A stretch of DNA of 64,000 nt from Marinomonas rhodophyticola (GCF_026113935.1 NZ_JAPEUL010000006.1:124001-188000), one strand, 5' to 3'. Counted from the stretch's first letter, positions 10,045 through 20,725 are shown. Notes: generated by a model from the sequence alone, not told the origin. Numbers and translations are program-made.

Positions 10045-11077
10045 ATGGTTGTCATATTGTTGCTAATCACATTTGCAAGCATCCTATTGCTGGCTTATTT
10101 CATTTTGTTTAACGGTCGTTTTTTTGGTCGACGCAATGCAGTGATTGATGCGCCGATTGATAGACTTGCAGAAGATTTGAGCGACCTTACTCATTGGCAA
10201 AGCTGGCTACCTTGGCTTATCTATGAGTCTCGATGCCCACGTGGATTATGAATATTTAAACTCAGGCATTCATTCGGTTTTTCCCAGTTGTTTAGTGTGG
10301 CAGGGGAAACTCATCAAAGACGGACACATGACATTAGAGCCTGCTCGTTCAGGCGCTCATTACTTTCATACTTTATTAGAAGCCCCTGCGTTTTACCCCA
10401 ATGATGTACACTTTAATATTGACCTTACCAAACAGAAAGAACGCACACTCATAACGATTCAGGTCACGGGCAAATTGCCTTTTTTTCGTCGCTGGAAGCA
10501 AAAAAACTACAACCTTCGTGCCAATAAAGACGCGGAGTTAGCGCTGTTAAAAGTATTAACCTACTTGAGCAAATATAACACCACGTCAGATCATGAATAC
10601 CATGAACCAAGATTTGAGTGGCTTGCTAAAGCAAGGTTGGAGAATGTGGATGCCGTAACACGCCCCTTTGTGGTCAGTAATCAACCCATGTCGCAGAAGA
10701 TGGATCAGGGGTTTCATGATTTACTGACCCAACTTGGCCCAGAAAACCCACCCGCGGACTCCAGTTTTGCGCTCTATAAAAAAGCCGATATTACCCATCA
10801 CTATTTTTCTGGGCGCTTAGGCATTCCTGTACAAAATTTAGTGCCTTGTGAACTCTACCCGGAACGTATCGTTCTGCGTGGCTATTATTTGCAACTACGC
10901 TATTACGGCAGCTACCAGAATTTATCGTTGGCGTGGCATGTCTTGTTCAATTTTATGCGACTGCACCATTTAACACTCAACCGCCATCGTTATGGCGTCG
11001 AAGTCTTTGAAGTTGGTCCGACCCATACAGAAAACGCCAAGGACTACGTCACACTCGTTTGCCTACCCATTAAATAA
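10045..11077 (+). pseudogene. SRPBCC / GyrI-like domain protein (frameshifted)
   Basis: Two overlapping frames form one protein of about 343 residues. Residues 1-25 form a membrane segment (VVILLLITFASILLLAYFIL). A polyketide-cyclase/SRPBCC-like region follows, with LTHWQSWLPWLIYE. The C-terminal half (from about FEWLAKARLENV) resembles GyrI-like effector-binding domains. The frame changes at about 10229 in GAGTCTCGATGC; removing one base joins WLPWLIYE to DAHVDYEY, as the family requires. The role is unknown: a membrane-anchored small-molecule binder is the most that can be said. It stands alone, with pepQ downstream. Confidence 0.6.
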
Positions 11078-11137
11078 TTGGCTTCATTGCTATTTTATGG
11101 GACAGTCTGGCCTCAATTGTAAAAAAGGAACCCCTTC

Positions 11138-11338
11138 ATGCTCGAATCTCCCAAAGTCATGTCGCTTGTTGACAGTCTTGTGCGAATTATTCTAACCATA
11201 GTGTACTTCTATACTTTTAAGCATTTTTTCGTCATTGAAAATGATCTGTTGCTGGCTTTTGTGTCTGTACTGTGTGCATTTATCACCTTCAAAGGTGGCA
11301 TTTTTCTCTTCCATAAATTCATCGCCAACAAGCAATAG
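11138..11338 (+). CDS. Small two-helix membrane protein
   Basis: This 66-residue ORF is preceded by AAAGGAA about 8 bases upstream. It has two hydrophobic stretches, about residues 11-31 and 36-56, joined by a short acidic FVIENDLL turn and ending in a basic tail HKFIANKQ. I do not recognise the family. The ribosome site, the hydrophobic pattern and its neat fit between two genes favour a real gene. Confidence 0.5.
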   Translation: MLESPKVMSLVDSLVRIILTIVYFYTFKHFFVIENDLLLAFVSVLCAFITFKGGIFLFHKFIANKQ

Positions 11339-11455
11339 CAGTACAAAACATTATGCTTTTTAGCGTATGCTAATGCGCTTCATCCCCCTGAAAAACACAA
11401 CGCAGACGAAATGGACACAGATCGGCGTTCTAGCCCAATGAACAAGAGTCTTTTT

Positions 11456-12745
11456 ATGACGACACTCTATCAAGCACACCTCGCCATCCTCGTGGATCGT
11501 TACGAAAACGCCATGGCACATTTTGGCCTTGATGCCATTGTTTTAGCGTCAGGGGAAAAAAGTTATTACTTTCAGGACGATCACACTCACCCATTTCACG
11601 CCTATTCTGGTGCGCAACAGTGGCTACCTTTTAGCTTAGGCGCAGAAACCTATATCATGCTAAAAACAGGTGAAAAACCGACTTTGGTTTGGCCTATTCG
11701 TGACGATTTCTGGCACGCACCAAACCCTGTCCCCAGTGGCGATTGGCAGCAAAACTGGAACATTATTACAGCGAAAAAAACAGACCAATGGTTCGTCGAT
11801 CTACCCAAGAAAACCGCTTGGCTTGGCCCTCAACCTATGGGATTTGTTGTGTCTTGTGAAGGCTTAAAAGCCTATGTAGATTTTGCTAAAGCCGTTAAAA
11901 CGGACTTCGAAATCAACGCTATGCGTCAGGCAAGCCTACGCGGTGCAGCTGGACACCTCGCGGCAAAAGAAGCGTTTCTTGCCGGAATGAGTGAACTAGA
12001 CATTCATCTCGCCTTTTTAAAAGCCAGTCAGCAAAGTGCTTTTCAAGAACCTTACCCAGGCATTGTCGGCTTAAATGAACACGCTGCCGTGCTGCATTAC
12101 GAGCATAAATCCATAGAGCAGTTGGGCAACTCTCGTACACTATTGATTGATGCTGGCGCTAACGAGCATGGTTATGCCAGTGATATTACTCGTACCTTTA
12201 CGCGCCATAATGATGACTTTAACGCTTTGATCCAAGACCTAGACGCCATGGAACAGACGCTTTGCCACAGTGCCTTGTCTGGTGTTAACTTCCGAGATTT
12301 ACATCAGCAAACACTGATCGGCATTGCCACTTTACTGCGTGAGCACAAAATATGTGCCTTAAGTGTGGAGGAGCAGTTAAGCAAACGTATTCCACAAGTT
12401 TTCTTTCCTCATGGTTTAGGGCACTTACTTGGCTTACAGGTCCACGATGTGGGCGGCCATCAAATAGACAAACTGGGCACATTAAGCATGCCTGATGAAC
12501 AGGCTCCCTTTTTGCGCCTTACCCGAACCTTAGCAGAAAACATGATCATCACTATTGAGCCTGGATTGTATTTTATTCCAATGCTACTCGAAAAAATGCA
12601 AGCAGACATACCACAGCATGGCTGTGATATGGCACGTATAGAGCATTTTTTACCTTACGGCGGCATTCGTATTGAAGACAATGTGGTGGTAAAAAGACAC
12701 CAGCCTGTTAACTTAACTCGTGAGGCTTTTCTAAGTAAATTGTAA
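11456..12745 (+). CDS. pepQ: Xaa-Pro dipeptidase (prolidase)
   Basis: PepQ cleaves dipeptides with C-terminal proline and belongs to M24B metallopeptidases. The sequence follows E. coli PepQ closely: GMSELDIHLAFL, NEHAAVLHYEHK, then the dimetal ligands in LIDAGANEHGYASDITRTF (two Asp), FPHGLGHLLGLQVHDVGG (His), TIEPGLYFI (Glu) and GGIRIEDNVVV (Glu). Length of about 429 residues matches the family. The start at MTTLYQAHL aligns with the E. coli start and has AAGAG upstream; an in-frame ATG at 11411 would add 15 unconserved residues. It appears to be a monocistronic cytoplasmic enzyme. Confidence 0.92.
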   Translation: MTTLYQAHLAILVDRYENAMAHFGLDAIVLASGEKSYYFQDDHTHPFHAYSGAQQWLPFSLGAETYIMLKTGEKPTLVWPIRDDFWHAPNPVPSGDWQQNWNIITAKKTDQWFVDLPKKTAWLGPQPMGFVVSCEGLKAYVDFAKAVKTDFEINAMRQASLRGAAGHLAAKEAFLAGMSELDIHLAFLKASQQSAFQEPYPGIVGLNEHAAVLHYEHKSIEQLGNSRTLLIDAGANEHGYASDITRTFTRHNDDFNALIQDLDAMEQTLCHSALSGVNFRDLHQQTLIGIATLLREHKICALSVEEQLSKRIPQVFFPHGLGHLLGLQVHDVGGHQIDKLGTLSMPDEQAPFLRLTRTLAENMIITIEPGLYFIPMLLEKMQADIPQHGCDMARIEHFLPYGGIRIEDNVVVKRHQPVNLTREAFLSKL

Positions 12746-13095
12746 TTACCCTTCCCCTCGCTCCATTGATATCAAACGATGAATATGAATGGAGCGACCA
12801 AAGATCATTTTTTTCTTTCAATTAGACCAAAAATCGTAATTTTAGCGAGGTTATCTATAACTAAAAGGCCACAAAATGGGTAAAATATGGAATAGATACT
12901 ATCTTTATAAACGTTAACCTATAGGCTAAGGTTACAGTGGTTCAGCAATACCCGTACACACATTGCACAGGTATTTATAGGGACTTTTGTACAACGTATT
13001 AGCAAATGCCGTCGTTGTGTGAAAATCTCTATCACTAATAATAATAAAATTAACCAAGCCAAATCCATTTACAATGGACGCTACAGAGGCCAATA
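12746..13095. other. Non-coding region upstream of tctC
   Basis: About 350 bases, AT-rich, between pepQ and tctC. I see no convincing ORF, RNA or strong repeat. It must contain the tct promoter, but no clear box can be assigned. Confidence 0.5.
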
Positions 13096-14088
13096 ATGAA
13101 AAAAACAACGATTGCGTTACTAGCAGCACTTTCCCTTTCTTCAAGCCTAAGTTTTGCGGATTATCCGACGAAAGACATACAAGGCATCATCCAATGGGGC
13201 GCGGGCGGTTCAACTGATACCGTAATGCGCTCTATTACACCTCATGTCGAAAAAGAACTTGGAACCAGTATCATCCTGACCAATAAAACAGGTGGTGTTG
13301 GTGCCATAGCGACCAAATTCGTTGATGCGAAAAACGCCGACGGTTATACATTGTTAATGGGGGCAGAAAACCCTCAGATGTATAAAATTTTAGGACTATC
13401 GGACATCGACTATAGCGATATGATTGCGATCAATGTGTTGGCTCGTGGGACGCCAATTATTGTCGCAAATAACGATGCGCCTTTTAACAACATGCAAGAG
13501 CTTATTGATTATACAAAAGCACATCCAGGTGAAGTGAAATTCGGTTCTACAGGCCCTGGCGGATTAACCTCTATTGTGACAGCGATGTTGGACTCTCAAG
13601 TCAAACTGGATTACATCAGCATTCCTTATAATGGTGATGGCCCAGCGCTAACAGCGCTTCAGGGTGGTGCGATTGACGTCATGCCAGCTGTACTTGGTGC
13701 TACTATCGAACAAATTAAGGCTGGACGAATGAAAGCCATCAGTCTTGTCGATGTAGAATCTAGCAAGCTGCTGCCAGATCTTGCACCTATCACCGACACC
13801 TTGCCAGGTATGAAGTCTTACTTGCCATGGGGTCCTTTCTTTGGAGTGTTCGTGAAAAAAGGCACACCAGACGAAGCGGTAGAAAAATTACAAGCGGCTT
13901 TTCAAAAAGCCGCTTTCAATAGCGACTTTGTGGATCTTATGCAAAAACGTGGTTTCACCATCATGAATATTTCTGGTGATGAAGCCAATTACTTCCTTGA
14001 CGCTTATCGTTCAACCTCTTCTTGGTTAGTACACGACGCAGGCTTTAGTAAATTTTCACCAGAAGAGTTTGGTATTCGTAAACCATAA
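13096..14088 (+). CDS. tctC: Tripartite tricarboxylate transporter substrate-binding protein
   Basis: Periplasmic solute receptor of the TTT (TctABC/Bug) family, 330 residues. It has a signal peptide of about 21 residues ending LSFA, then DYPTKDIQGIIQWGAGGSTD, the family's carboxylate-binding loop. GPGGLTSIVTAML and LQGGAIDVMPA follow, the usual second-lobe motifs. It heads an operon with tctB and tctA. The ligand is not deducible; Bug proteins bind citrate, dicarboxylates or aromatic acids, and the proximity to an aromatic-acid cluster makes an aromatic or TCA-type acid plausible. A chemoreceptor follows the operon. Confidence 0.9.
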   Translation: MKKTTIALLAALSLSSSLSFADYPTKDIQGIIQWGAGGSTDTVMRSITPHVEKELGTSIILTNKTGGVGAIATKFVDAKNADGYTLLMGAENPQMYKILGLSDIDYSDMIAINVLARGTPIIVANNDAPFNNMQELIDYTKAHPGEVKFGSTGPGGLTSIVTAMLDSQVKLDYISIPYNGDGPALTALQGGAIDVMPAVLGATIEQIKAGRMKAISLVDVESSKLLPDLAPITDTLPGMKSYLPWGPFFGVFVKKGTPDEAVEKLQAAFQKAAFNSDFVDLMQKRGFTIMNISGDEANYFLDAYRSTSSWLVHDAGFSKFSPEEFGIRKP

Positions 14089-14172
14089 GGTTGGAATACA
14101 AATAATCTAACCCCTAGACGCGGTTTACATGGAGTAAACGCGTCTTGTTTCCTTGCTTTATCTGGAGTTACC

Positions 14173-14688
14173 ATGTCCAGCCAGTCCCCCTTTGTAAAAA
14201 CCCGTAAACCAGGAGAACGCATTTTTTGCCTTCTAATGGTTATAGGTAGTGTTTATCTGTTTTGGCAATCTTATGCCATTTCAGGATTTAGTTCGTTCAG
14301 CTCACCAGGTGCATTCCCACTGGCTGCCTCTGCCTCCATGGTATTGGCTTCCTGTGTTACTTTTTTGAATACTCTAAAGCTACCTGCGGCCGAAAACGTT
14401 CGTTTCGCGTACCACTGTTTTCCGCCTATTGTTGCCATTATTATGGCGTTAATTTTGATTTACTCCGTCGTTTTGGAAAGTCTAGGCTTTGTGCTTTCCA
14501 GCTTTGTCTTTTTGTTCATTTCTATCCAGTTTTTATATCGACGTAGTGTACTAACCACACTGACAATAAGCTTGCTGGCCTTGATTGTCGTATACATCAT
14601 TTTTCGCTTAATTTTCCAAGTCGTGCTTCCTGAAGGCATCGTCCCAGAACGCGAAATTTTATCCTCAATAAAATCTTTGTGGAGCTAG
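14173..14688 (+). CDS. tctB: Tripartite tricarboxylate transporter small membrane subunit
   Basis: TctB is the small four-helix membrane subunit of TTT transporters. The 171-residue protein shows hydrophobic segments at about 17-36, 47-68, 78-99 and a tandem at 105-150, with the family's FSSPGAFPLAASASMV after the first helix. It lies between tctC and tctA with short spacing (84 and 7 bases), so it is in the same operon. A TCTGGAGT stretch precedes the ATG. Confidence 0.87.
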   Translation: MSSQSPFVKTRKPGERIFCLLMVIGSVYLFWQSYAISGFSSFSSPGAFPLAASASMVLASCVTFLNTLKLPAAENVRFAYHCFPPIVAIIMALILIYSVVLESLGFVLSSFVFLFISIQFLYRRSVLTTLTISLLALIVVYIIFRLIFQVVLPEGIVPEREILSSIKSLWS

Positions 14689-14695
14689 TCACTTT

Positions 14696-16198
14696 ATGGA
14701 TGCGTTACATTATTTTGCCATGTCTTGGCTATCACCAGAATTACTAGGCTTAACCGCACTTGGTACGTTTTTAGGGATTTATGTCGGAGCAATCCCTGGC
14801 CTGTCCGTTACCATGGCAGTCTCTATTCTGATTTCGTTTACCTTTGCATGGGACGTCAATTACGCACTTTGTTTAATGGTCGGTGTTTATATGGGCGGTG
14901 TTTACGGTGGCTCTCGCACCGCCATTTTATTAAATATCCCTGGTGCGCCCTCGGCCATTGCGACGGCATTAGACGGTTATCCTTTAGCTAAAAAAGGGGC
15001 TTCGCTGGAGAAGCGATCGGCTTATCGACAGTCATGTCTGTCGTCGGTGGCTTTGTTGGCATAATCGTTTTAGCACTTGCGGCACCCACAGTGAGCGAAT
15101 TTGCCATCACATTCCAGCCTCGTGATTATATGATGCTGGGGATTTTAGGCATTATGCTGGTAGGCTCTCTATCGGGTGGCAGTCTAGCAAGAGGAATTTT
15201 TGCCGGTGCGTTAGGGCTATTAATTGGTACTGTTGGACTCGATCCAATGACAGCAGAAGAGCGTTTTACCTTTGGTGTTGTTGAGGCTCTGGGATGGCAT
15301 CAATCCCGTCGCTGTCATGATTGGTATGTTTGGTATCTCAGAAGCCTTGCATCAGTTGCACCACATGAATAAGGCCGTCATCAAACAAAAGATCTCGCGC
15401 GTTATCCCTAAGTGGTCAGACATTAAAAAATACATGCCTCTTAGCCTGCAAACCTCTTTTATTGGCGTGATCGTGGGTGCGTTACCAGGAACGGGTGGCG
15501 ACATTGCTGCACTGATGGCCTATGACCATGCAAAACGTGTTACCAAAAATCCAAAAGTCCCCTTTGGTGAAGGCGCTAAAGAAGGTTTAATCGCCCCAGA
15601 AGCGGCCAATAACGCGGCTGTTGGTGGTGCTTATATACCAATGCTGACCCTAGGCATTCCCGGAGACGCAGTAACCGCTGTATTTATTGGCGCCTTGTTT
15701 ATTCATGGTTTAAACCCAGGTCCTTTGTTGCTCATCGAACAACCTCATATGTTTTGGTTTACCGTTGGCAATTTAACCTTAGCTAATATTTTCGTGCTGA
15801 TCTTTGGTTTAACCGGCATCAAATTGTTCTCGAAAATCGTCGAATGTCCAAAAGGCATCTTAATCCCACTCATTTTCCTTCTGTCGATTGTCGGTGCGTA
15901 TGCGATTAATAATGCCATTACCGACATTTGGTGGATGCTGGCTTTTGGTGTGTTTGGTTACTTTATGCGCCTCTATGGCTTCCCTGTTGGGCCAGTCATT
16001 TTAGGGGTAATTTTAAGCTCACTAACCGATGAAAATTGGCGTCGTGCCATTTTGTCAGAACGAGGCAATATCGGTGACTTGTTTATCAATCTATTCCACA
16101 GCCCCCTTTCTACCGTACTCTTTAGTGTGATTGTATTAATTCTATTCACACAGTCTCCAATTTGGACTAAATGGTTAAAGCGAAAACTCTTTCGCTGA
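14696..16198 (+). pseudogene. tctA: Tripartite tricarboxylate transporter large permease (two frameshifts)
   Basis: TctA is the large permease, about 500 residues with some 10-12 membrane spans. Family hallmarks are spread over three frames: GIYVGAIPGLSVTMA and LLNIPGAPSAIATALDGYPL in the first, MSVVGGFVGIIVLAL and GLDPMTAEERFTFG in the second, DGINPVAVMIGMF and VGALPGTGGDIAALMAYD in the third. One base is missing near 15007 (CTGGAG, expected CTGGGAG) and one is extra near 15285 (GAGGCTC, expected GAGCTC). The two shifts cancel, and the corrected protein is full length. The gap to tctB is 7 bases. I regard the gene as functional, with sequence errors. Confidence 0.86.
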
Positions 16199-16587
16199 AT
16201 CCATAAATACAAATCACTCAAGCAACAGCTAAACCCTCAACCTGTTATTTAACGCCATAACGGGCTGAGGGTTTAGCTTATTCCTCTTACCGATGCCGCC
16301 CTACTTGTTTTTAATCTTATTGGCTTACCCAAAAGCGGCAAAATGTTTCTAAATGTCGACAAAAACGCCCTACCATAAAGCGAAACGGACGAAAAACACC
16401 ATTTTGGTGCAATGTAAAAAAACAACTCTTTTAATAATTCACTGCTTTTTAAGTCATATCCAGTGAAATGCCAATGCACTTTTATCTGTTCGCAGAATAT
16501 CAAACTAAAGTTTTATATATAAAAAACTATGGCAAAAAAATTGCTCTTTTTAAGGTCCCCTAAGCATCTGCAACGACGTAGTGCTTA
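16199..16587. other. Non-coding region after tctA
   Basis: About 390 bases separate tctA from the chemoreceptor. It contains the large inverted repeat at 16227-16278 and otherwise AT-rich sequence in which I see no gene. Confidence 0.5.
16227..16278 (+). terminator. Large hairpin after the tct operon
   Basis: AGCTAAACCCTCA (16227-16239) pairs with TGAGGGTTTAGCT (16266-16278). After one mismatch the stem continues as CCTGTTAT with ATAACGGG, giving 21 paired bases with one G-T pair and an 8-base loop. Its place 28 bases after tctA fits a transcription end, although the following tract is only moderately T-rich. Confidence 0.6.
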
Positions 16588-18749
16588 ATGCAATGGAGCA
16601 GAAAAGAGATGAGTTTGAAAAGCAATCAGATGTTACTTTCAGCAAAAGAGCGCAAATGGCTACCTTGGTTTGGCAACACTGGACGGTTTTCACTTTTTTG
16701 GTCATGTTATTTAAATAAAAACACCTACCCAAACATAGAAAAAACCTTCGAAAATATTGCCAGCACTAGAGTAAAGCTACTCAACACTTGGGTGAATACC
16801 CAATGGTCTCAGTTAGACGTCTTACTGGAAATTATCTCTACTACCTTTCCAATTATCGAACAAGAAACACTAGAAGAACGTTTAAATATCGTCCCTGATG
16901 TCTCTGAATATTTTGTTATCGATGCTCAGGGGCAAGTACTCAAATCCACCTTCCAAAGCCGAATACAAAAAACCGACTTATCGCCAAAAGCCGTCGCGGC
17001 TGGCTTGCTTGCGCCATTTATACATGGTCCTTATATCGACCAAAATACTTTAACGATTGGCGCATCCAGCTCAAAATTTCACGATGCGGTCACTCTAATG
17101 TTTTATCTCCCCATTAAACAAAATGGTATTAGCGTAGGTGCTGTATGTGCCCGAATTCCCAATGATGTTATCGGTGATCTTATCCAACGCGAAGCGGGGC
17201 ATATTTATAAGGAATCTGGCGACAACTATTTGTTTATGGTGAAGTCCGAATTCGATCCCTCGATACTCCCGGAACCGCTCTGTCTCGTTCCCGCTTTGAA
17301 GACAATACCTTCAGCCATGGTGAAAACTTGAAAAGCGGAATCAATACACAATTTGGTACCGTTAGGGTTCAAAAACATACTGAATTTGAAATTCGTTTTA
17401 CCGATCCTGCCACCAAAGAGTTGCACCCAGGTGTGCGAGAAACGATTAAGAAGGGTCAAAATCTTTTTGTGACTTACCCAGGCTATTCCGACTACCGACA
17501 CATTCCTGTTATCGGTAAAGGGGTGACTTTTCAACTGAAAGGCAGCCCAGATACGTGGGGGATGATGTGTGAAGGTGATTTAGAAGAAGTCTATCGCCGC
17601 CGCTCCATCAATTTAAAACTGATGAGAAGCTATTTACTAGCCTCCAGTGTGCCGCTTGTCATCAGTAGTTTACTACAGGTTTACACCGATTTATCCATTC
17701 TACCAACGAGCTTAATCGCCTTCGCCAGTTTAGGCATAGCGGGAATCCTCTTCCATCGTTTCAGCACTAAAAAAATTAGTCGTAGCATGAGTCAGATGAC
17801 AGAAGTCATTCAAACCATTGCCGAAGGAGAAGGCAACCTAAAACAGCGCCTTGATGACGATCTAGCCAACGACGAAACCGGTGACATGGGACGCTGGATG
17901 AACAGCTTTATTGACAATCTCGACAACACCATGGGACAAGTCATCTCGGCCAGTAATAACGTCAAAAAGTCTAACGAGTTTATGATTCGCACCAATGAGG
18001 AAGCCAACCAAGCTTCTCACTATCTTGAGTCCACCGTTGAAAACATGCTGAACGTGTTTCAGCAACAAATAGACGAAGTACAAAGTGCATCTCAGACGGC
18101 AAATGATTTGAAGCAAGCCATGGATCAAGTCGCAGCAGAAACACAGTCCCGTCTTAAAGCAGCCAAAGCTGGCACACAAGAAATACGCGATGTCGTTCGC
18201 GCCACGGCAGAATCCGTTAAATCATTGGATGCAAAGACAAATGAAGTCGCCGGTATCATTACCACCATTTCTGATATCACTAATCAGACCAACTTGTTGG
18301 CACTAAACGCCGCCATAGAAGCCGCCAGAGCCGGTGAACATGGCCGAGGATTTTCTGTCGTGGCCGACGAAGTTCGTAGTTTGGCCTCTAAAACCGCTTT
18401 AGCAGCAGAAGAGATACAAACCATGCTAGAAGGTATTCAGGAAGAAACACGCAGCGCGGTGAGCTTTATGGAAAAAGGTGCCGAAAACGTCGATAAAAAC
18501 CTCATCGCGAATGAACAAAGCAATATCAGCGACAGCGCTTTGTACGACCTAGTCGACACCATGTTTGAAGCCATTTTGTTATTGAATGAAAGCAACAAGA
18601 CAAACGCAAAAACCGTACATGAAATGGGCGCGGCAACAGAGCAAATGCGTCGCTCAATCGCGGCACTACAAAGACGTTCATCCCGTGTTGGGTTATCCGC
18701 CTTGAAGCTAAACTCACTGGTTGGTCAGTTTCAAGTAACCACCAAATAA
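16588..18749 (+). pseudogene. dCache-type methyl-accepting chemotaxis protein (frameshifted)
   Basis: A transmembrane chemoreceptor of about 720 residues in two main frames. The N-terminal part is a periplasmic dCache-like sensor (VKLLNTWVNTQWSQLDVLLE, YFVIDAQGQVLKS). The frame changes near 17268, where CTCCC probably lacks a C; repair joins ILP to [16 protein letters not shown] second membrane segment near [15 protein letters not shown], a HAMP region and the signalling tip [20 protein letters not shown] follow. A second indel near 16714 is likely, because frame-3 sequence from 16593 gives TLVWQHWTVFTFLVMLF, a better first membrane helix than the annotated frame. Its position after tctCBA suggests it senses the transported acid. 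Confidence 0.8.
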
Positions 18750-18780
18750 TAAACAGTCTCTAGTGCTGGGTATTTTGACG

Positions 18781-18812
18781 AAAAAAAACCGGAGGAAGTT
18801 TCCTTCCTCCGG
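18781..18812 (-). terminator. Intrinsic terminator of quiC
   Basis: CCGGAGGAAG and CTTCCTCCGG form a perfect 10-base stem with a TTTC loop. On the minus strand it is followed by eight T residues, a textbook terminator 60 bases after the quiC stop. Confidence 0.88.
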
Positions 18813-18871
18813 CATAATTTCCTCACAAAAGGATACGCCTAAAACAAATCATTCCCCGCAATGACAATGAC

Positions 18872-20725
18872 TTATTTTTTCTCTTGGCGCGCCTGTGAGG
18901 CAAGACGAACAAACGCATTCGCTTCGCCGTAGCGACTGTAACCACCCACACGTTGTACCACTTCAAAAAAGACACCATGTACTTCTTCCGTATAGAAATG
19001 AAAGAATTCACCTTCGTCATTTTTATCGTACATAATATTATGTGACTGCAATTTCTTAATCAGGTCTGGCGACAAACCAAAGCGCGCTTCGATGTCACGA
19101 TAATAATTCTGAGGAATAGGCAGCTGTTTCTCACTATCAATGTTTTTTGCAGCTGCAAAAACATCCTCACAAGCAAACGCAATCTGGTGCACCCCTGAGC
19201 CTTTAGACTTCTGGATGAAACGCTGTGCCGAAGCGCCACGAGCATTGGTCATATTCAATGGAATACGCACCCGCTTGTCCTTACTAAGAGCGGTTCGGCT
19301 CACCACCAAGCCATGAATATCGGGTAAATCTTGGCTGGCATCGATATCAAACCCAAACAAGGATTTATAAAAGAACGTCGCCGATAAAAAGTCAGTATTG
19401 GAAACCGTTTGGCCAATATGATCAAAGCGCGTTAAGCCAACCCCCGTTTCACCTTGAATGCCTTGAATCGGTTTGAAATCCACCTCAAAAAAACGTACAG
19501 CGGCGTCGGCTGAAACAAGGTACACCAAGCTATCGCCAATCCCACGCAGTGCAGGAATATTCAATTCACCTGGACCGGCCTGATTATCAAAACGCTCAAC
19601 ACGATAACGTTCTGCCAAAGACAAAGTGGCTTTAACATTTTCAGAGGCAAACGCCATCGCACAAACAGACACACCATGCTTCTGAAAATGTTCGTGGGCC
19701 TGGCTTTTCGGTTCGCGGTTGAGGATCAGGTTAATATTTCCCTGACGCATCAAGCTAACGTTTTTAGAGCGATGTTTATGGGTTTCATGGAAACCCAACT
19801 GAGCCAAGGTATTAGTCAGCGCCTCTCCGCTTTCGCCTTCAATGGCAAATTCAATAAACTCAACATCACTGACTTGTGGCGCTACAATCGGCGCGGTTTT
19901 TTCTTCACGCTTACTCACTGTTTGGTCATCGAGCCAAATCAATGAACGCATGCCATCGATGGCTTTTTCTAGTGGTGAAGAAGAACGGAATTCGTCATTG
20001 AAAATTTCATGAGACAAATAGTCATCAAAGCCTTTGTCTTTCAAAACTTGAAGAAACTCGACCACTGGCATATCACCTTGGCCAGGGAAACAACGAAAAT
20101 GTCGGCTGTATTGCAACACGTCCATTTGCAGACTTGGCGCATCGGCCACTTGCACGAGCGCAATCTTGTTTAGCGGAATGTCATCACGCAGAACATCTAA
20201 GGTGTTACCACGGGAAAACATGTGGAAAGTATCTAAAATAATCCCCAAGTTCGGGTGATCAACACGTTTCACCAGATCCCATGCTTGATGATAATCGGCA
20301 ATATGGTAACCCCAAGCTAGAGCTTCATAACCCAGCATAATGCCTTCTTTTTTGGCTATTTCAGCAAGAGCAAATAAGTCCGCCGCGCAAACGTCACGAT
20401 CCGCAGAAGAATAAGGCTGCACATTACTGCAAAACAACAAACGATTCGTACCCAACTCATGAGCAACATCGATTTTGTGCTGCAACATCTTTGCCTTTTG
20501 CGAGCGCATTGGCTCAGGCATACCTTCCATATCGCGGAATGGCTGTAAAGCAATAATTTCCAAGCCTAAATCTTGCGCCATACGACGCACATCTTTTGGC
20601 GAACCATCGAACTGAGTTAAGTCATTTTCGAAGATCTCCACGCCTTGGAAACCAGCTTTTGCAGCCGCTTCAAACTTTTCTCTCAGCGTGCCAGATAAGG
20701 TAACGGTTGCGAGTGCTGTTTTCAT
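18872..20725 (-). CDS. quiC: 3-Dehydroshikimate dehydratase, fused two-domain type
   Basis: Converts 3-dehydroshikimate to protocatechuate, the link between quinate/shikimate and aromatic catabolism. The 617-residue protein has an N-terminal TIM-barrel dehydratase domain (about 1-265) and a C-terminal 4-hydroxyphenylpyruvate-dioxygenase-like VOC domain (about 285-610). Metal ligands match Pseudomonas QuiC1: E134 in GYEALAWG, D165 and H168 in LDTFHMF, Q192 and E240 in LSHEIFN. The VOC triad H436, H513, E588 is also present. Automatic pipelines often name this protein HPPD, but the domain order and barrel ligands argue for QuiC. It is divergent from a PcaQ-like LysR gene and has its own terminator. 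Confidence 0.9.
   Translation of the reverse strand: MKTALATVTLSGTLREKFEAAAKAGFQGVEIFENDLTQFDGSPKDVRRMAQDLGLEIIALQPFRDMEGMPEPMRSQKAKMLQHKIDVAHELGTNRLLFCSNVQPYSSADRDVCAADLFALAEIAKKEGIMLGYEALAWGYHIADYHQAWDLVKRVDHPNLGIILDTFHMFSRGNTLDVLRDDIPLNKIALVQVADAPSLQMDVLQYSRHFRCFPGQGDMPVVEFLQVLKDKGFDDYLSHEIFNDEFRSSSPLEKAIDGMRSLIWLDDQTVSKREEKTAPIVAPQVSDVEFIEFAIEGESGEALTNTLAQLGFHETHKHRSKNVSLMRQGNINLILNREPKSQAHEHFQKHGVSVCAMAFASENVKATLSLAERYRVERFDNQAGPGELNIPALRGIGDSLVYLVSADAAVRFFEVDFKPIQGIQGETGVGLTRFDHIGQTVSNTDFLSATFFYKSLFGFDIDASQDLPDIHGLVVSRTALSKDKRVRIPLNMTNARGASAQRFIQKSKGSGVHQIAFACEDVFAAAKNIDSEKQLPIPQNYYRDIEARFGLSPDLIKKLQSHNIMYDKNDEGEFFHFYTEEVHGVFFEVVQRVGGYSRYGEANAFVRLASQARQEKK

Noticed and set aside
15000-15300. 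Programmed ribosomal frameshifting in tctA and other broken genes
   Set aside because: No common slippery heptamer with a downstream structure, both +1 and -1 shifts occur, and the genes are unrelated families not known for recoding.
16227-16278. Insertion sequence end
   Set aside because: No transposase or target duplication; the repeat follows an operon end, where a hairpin is expected.
18872-20725. 4-hydroxyphenylpyruvate dioxygenase of tyrosine breakdown
   Set aside because: Only the C-terminal domain is HPPD-like; the N-terminal barrel has the QuiC metal ligands, and the neighbours are quinate/protocatechuate genes.
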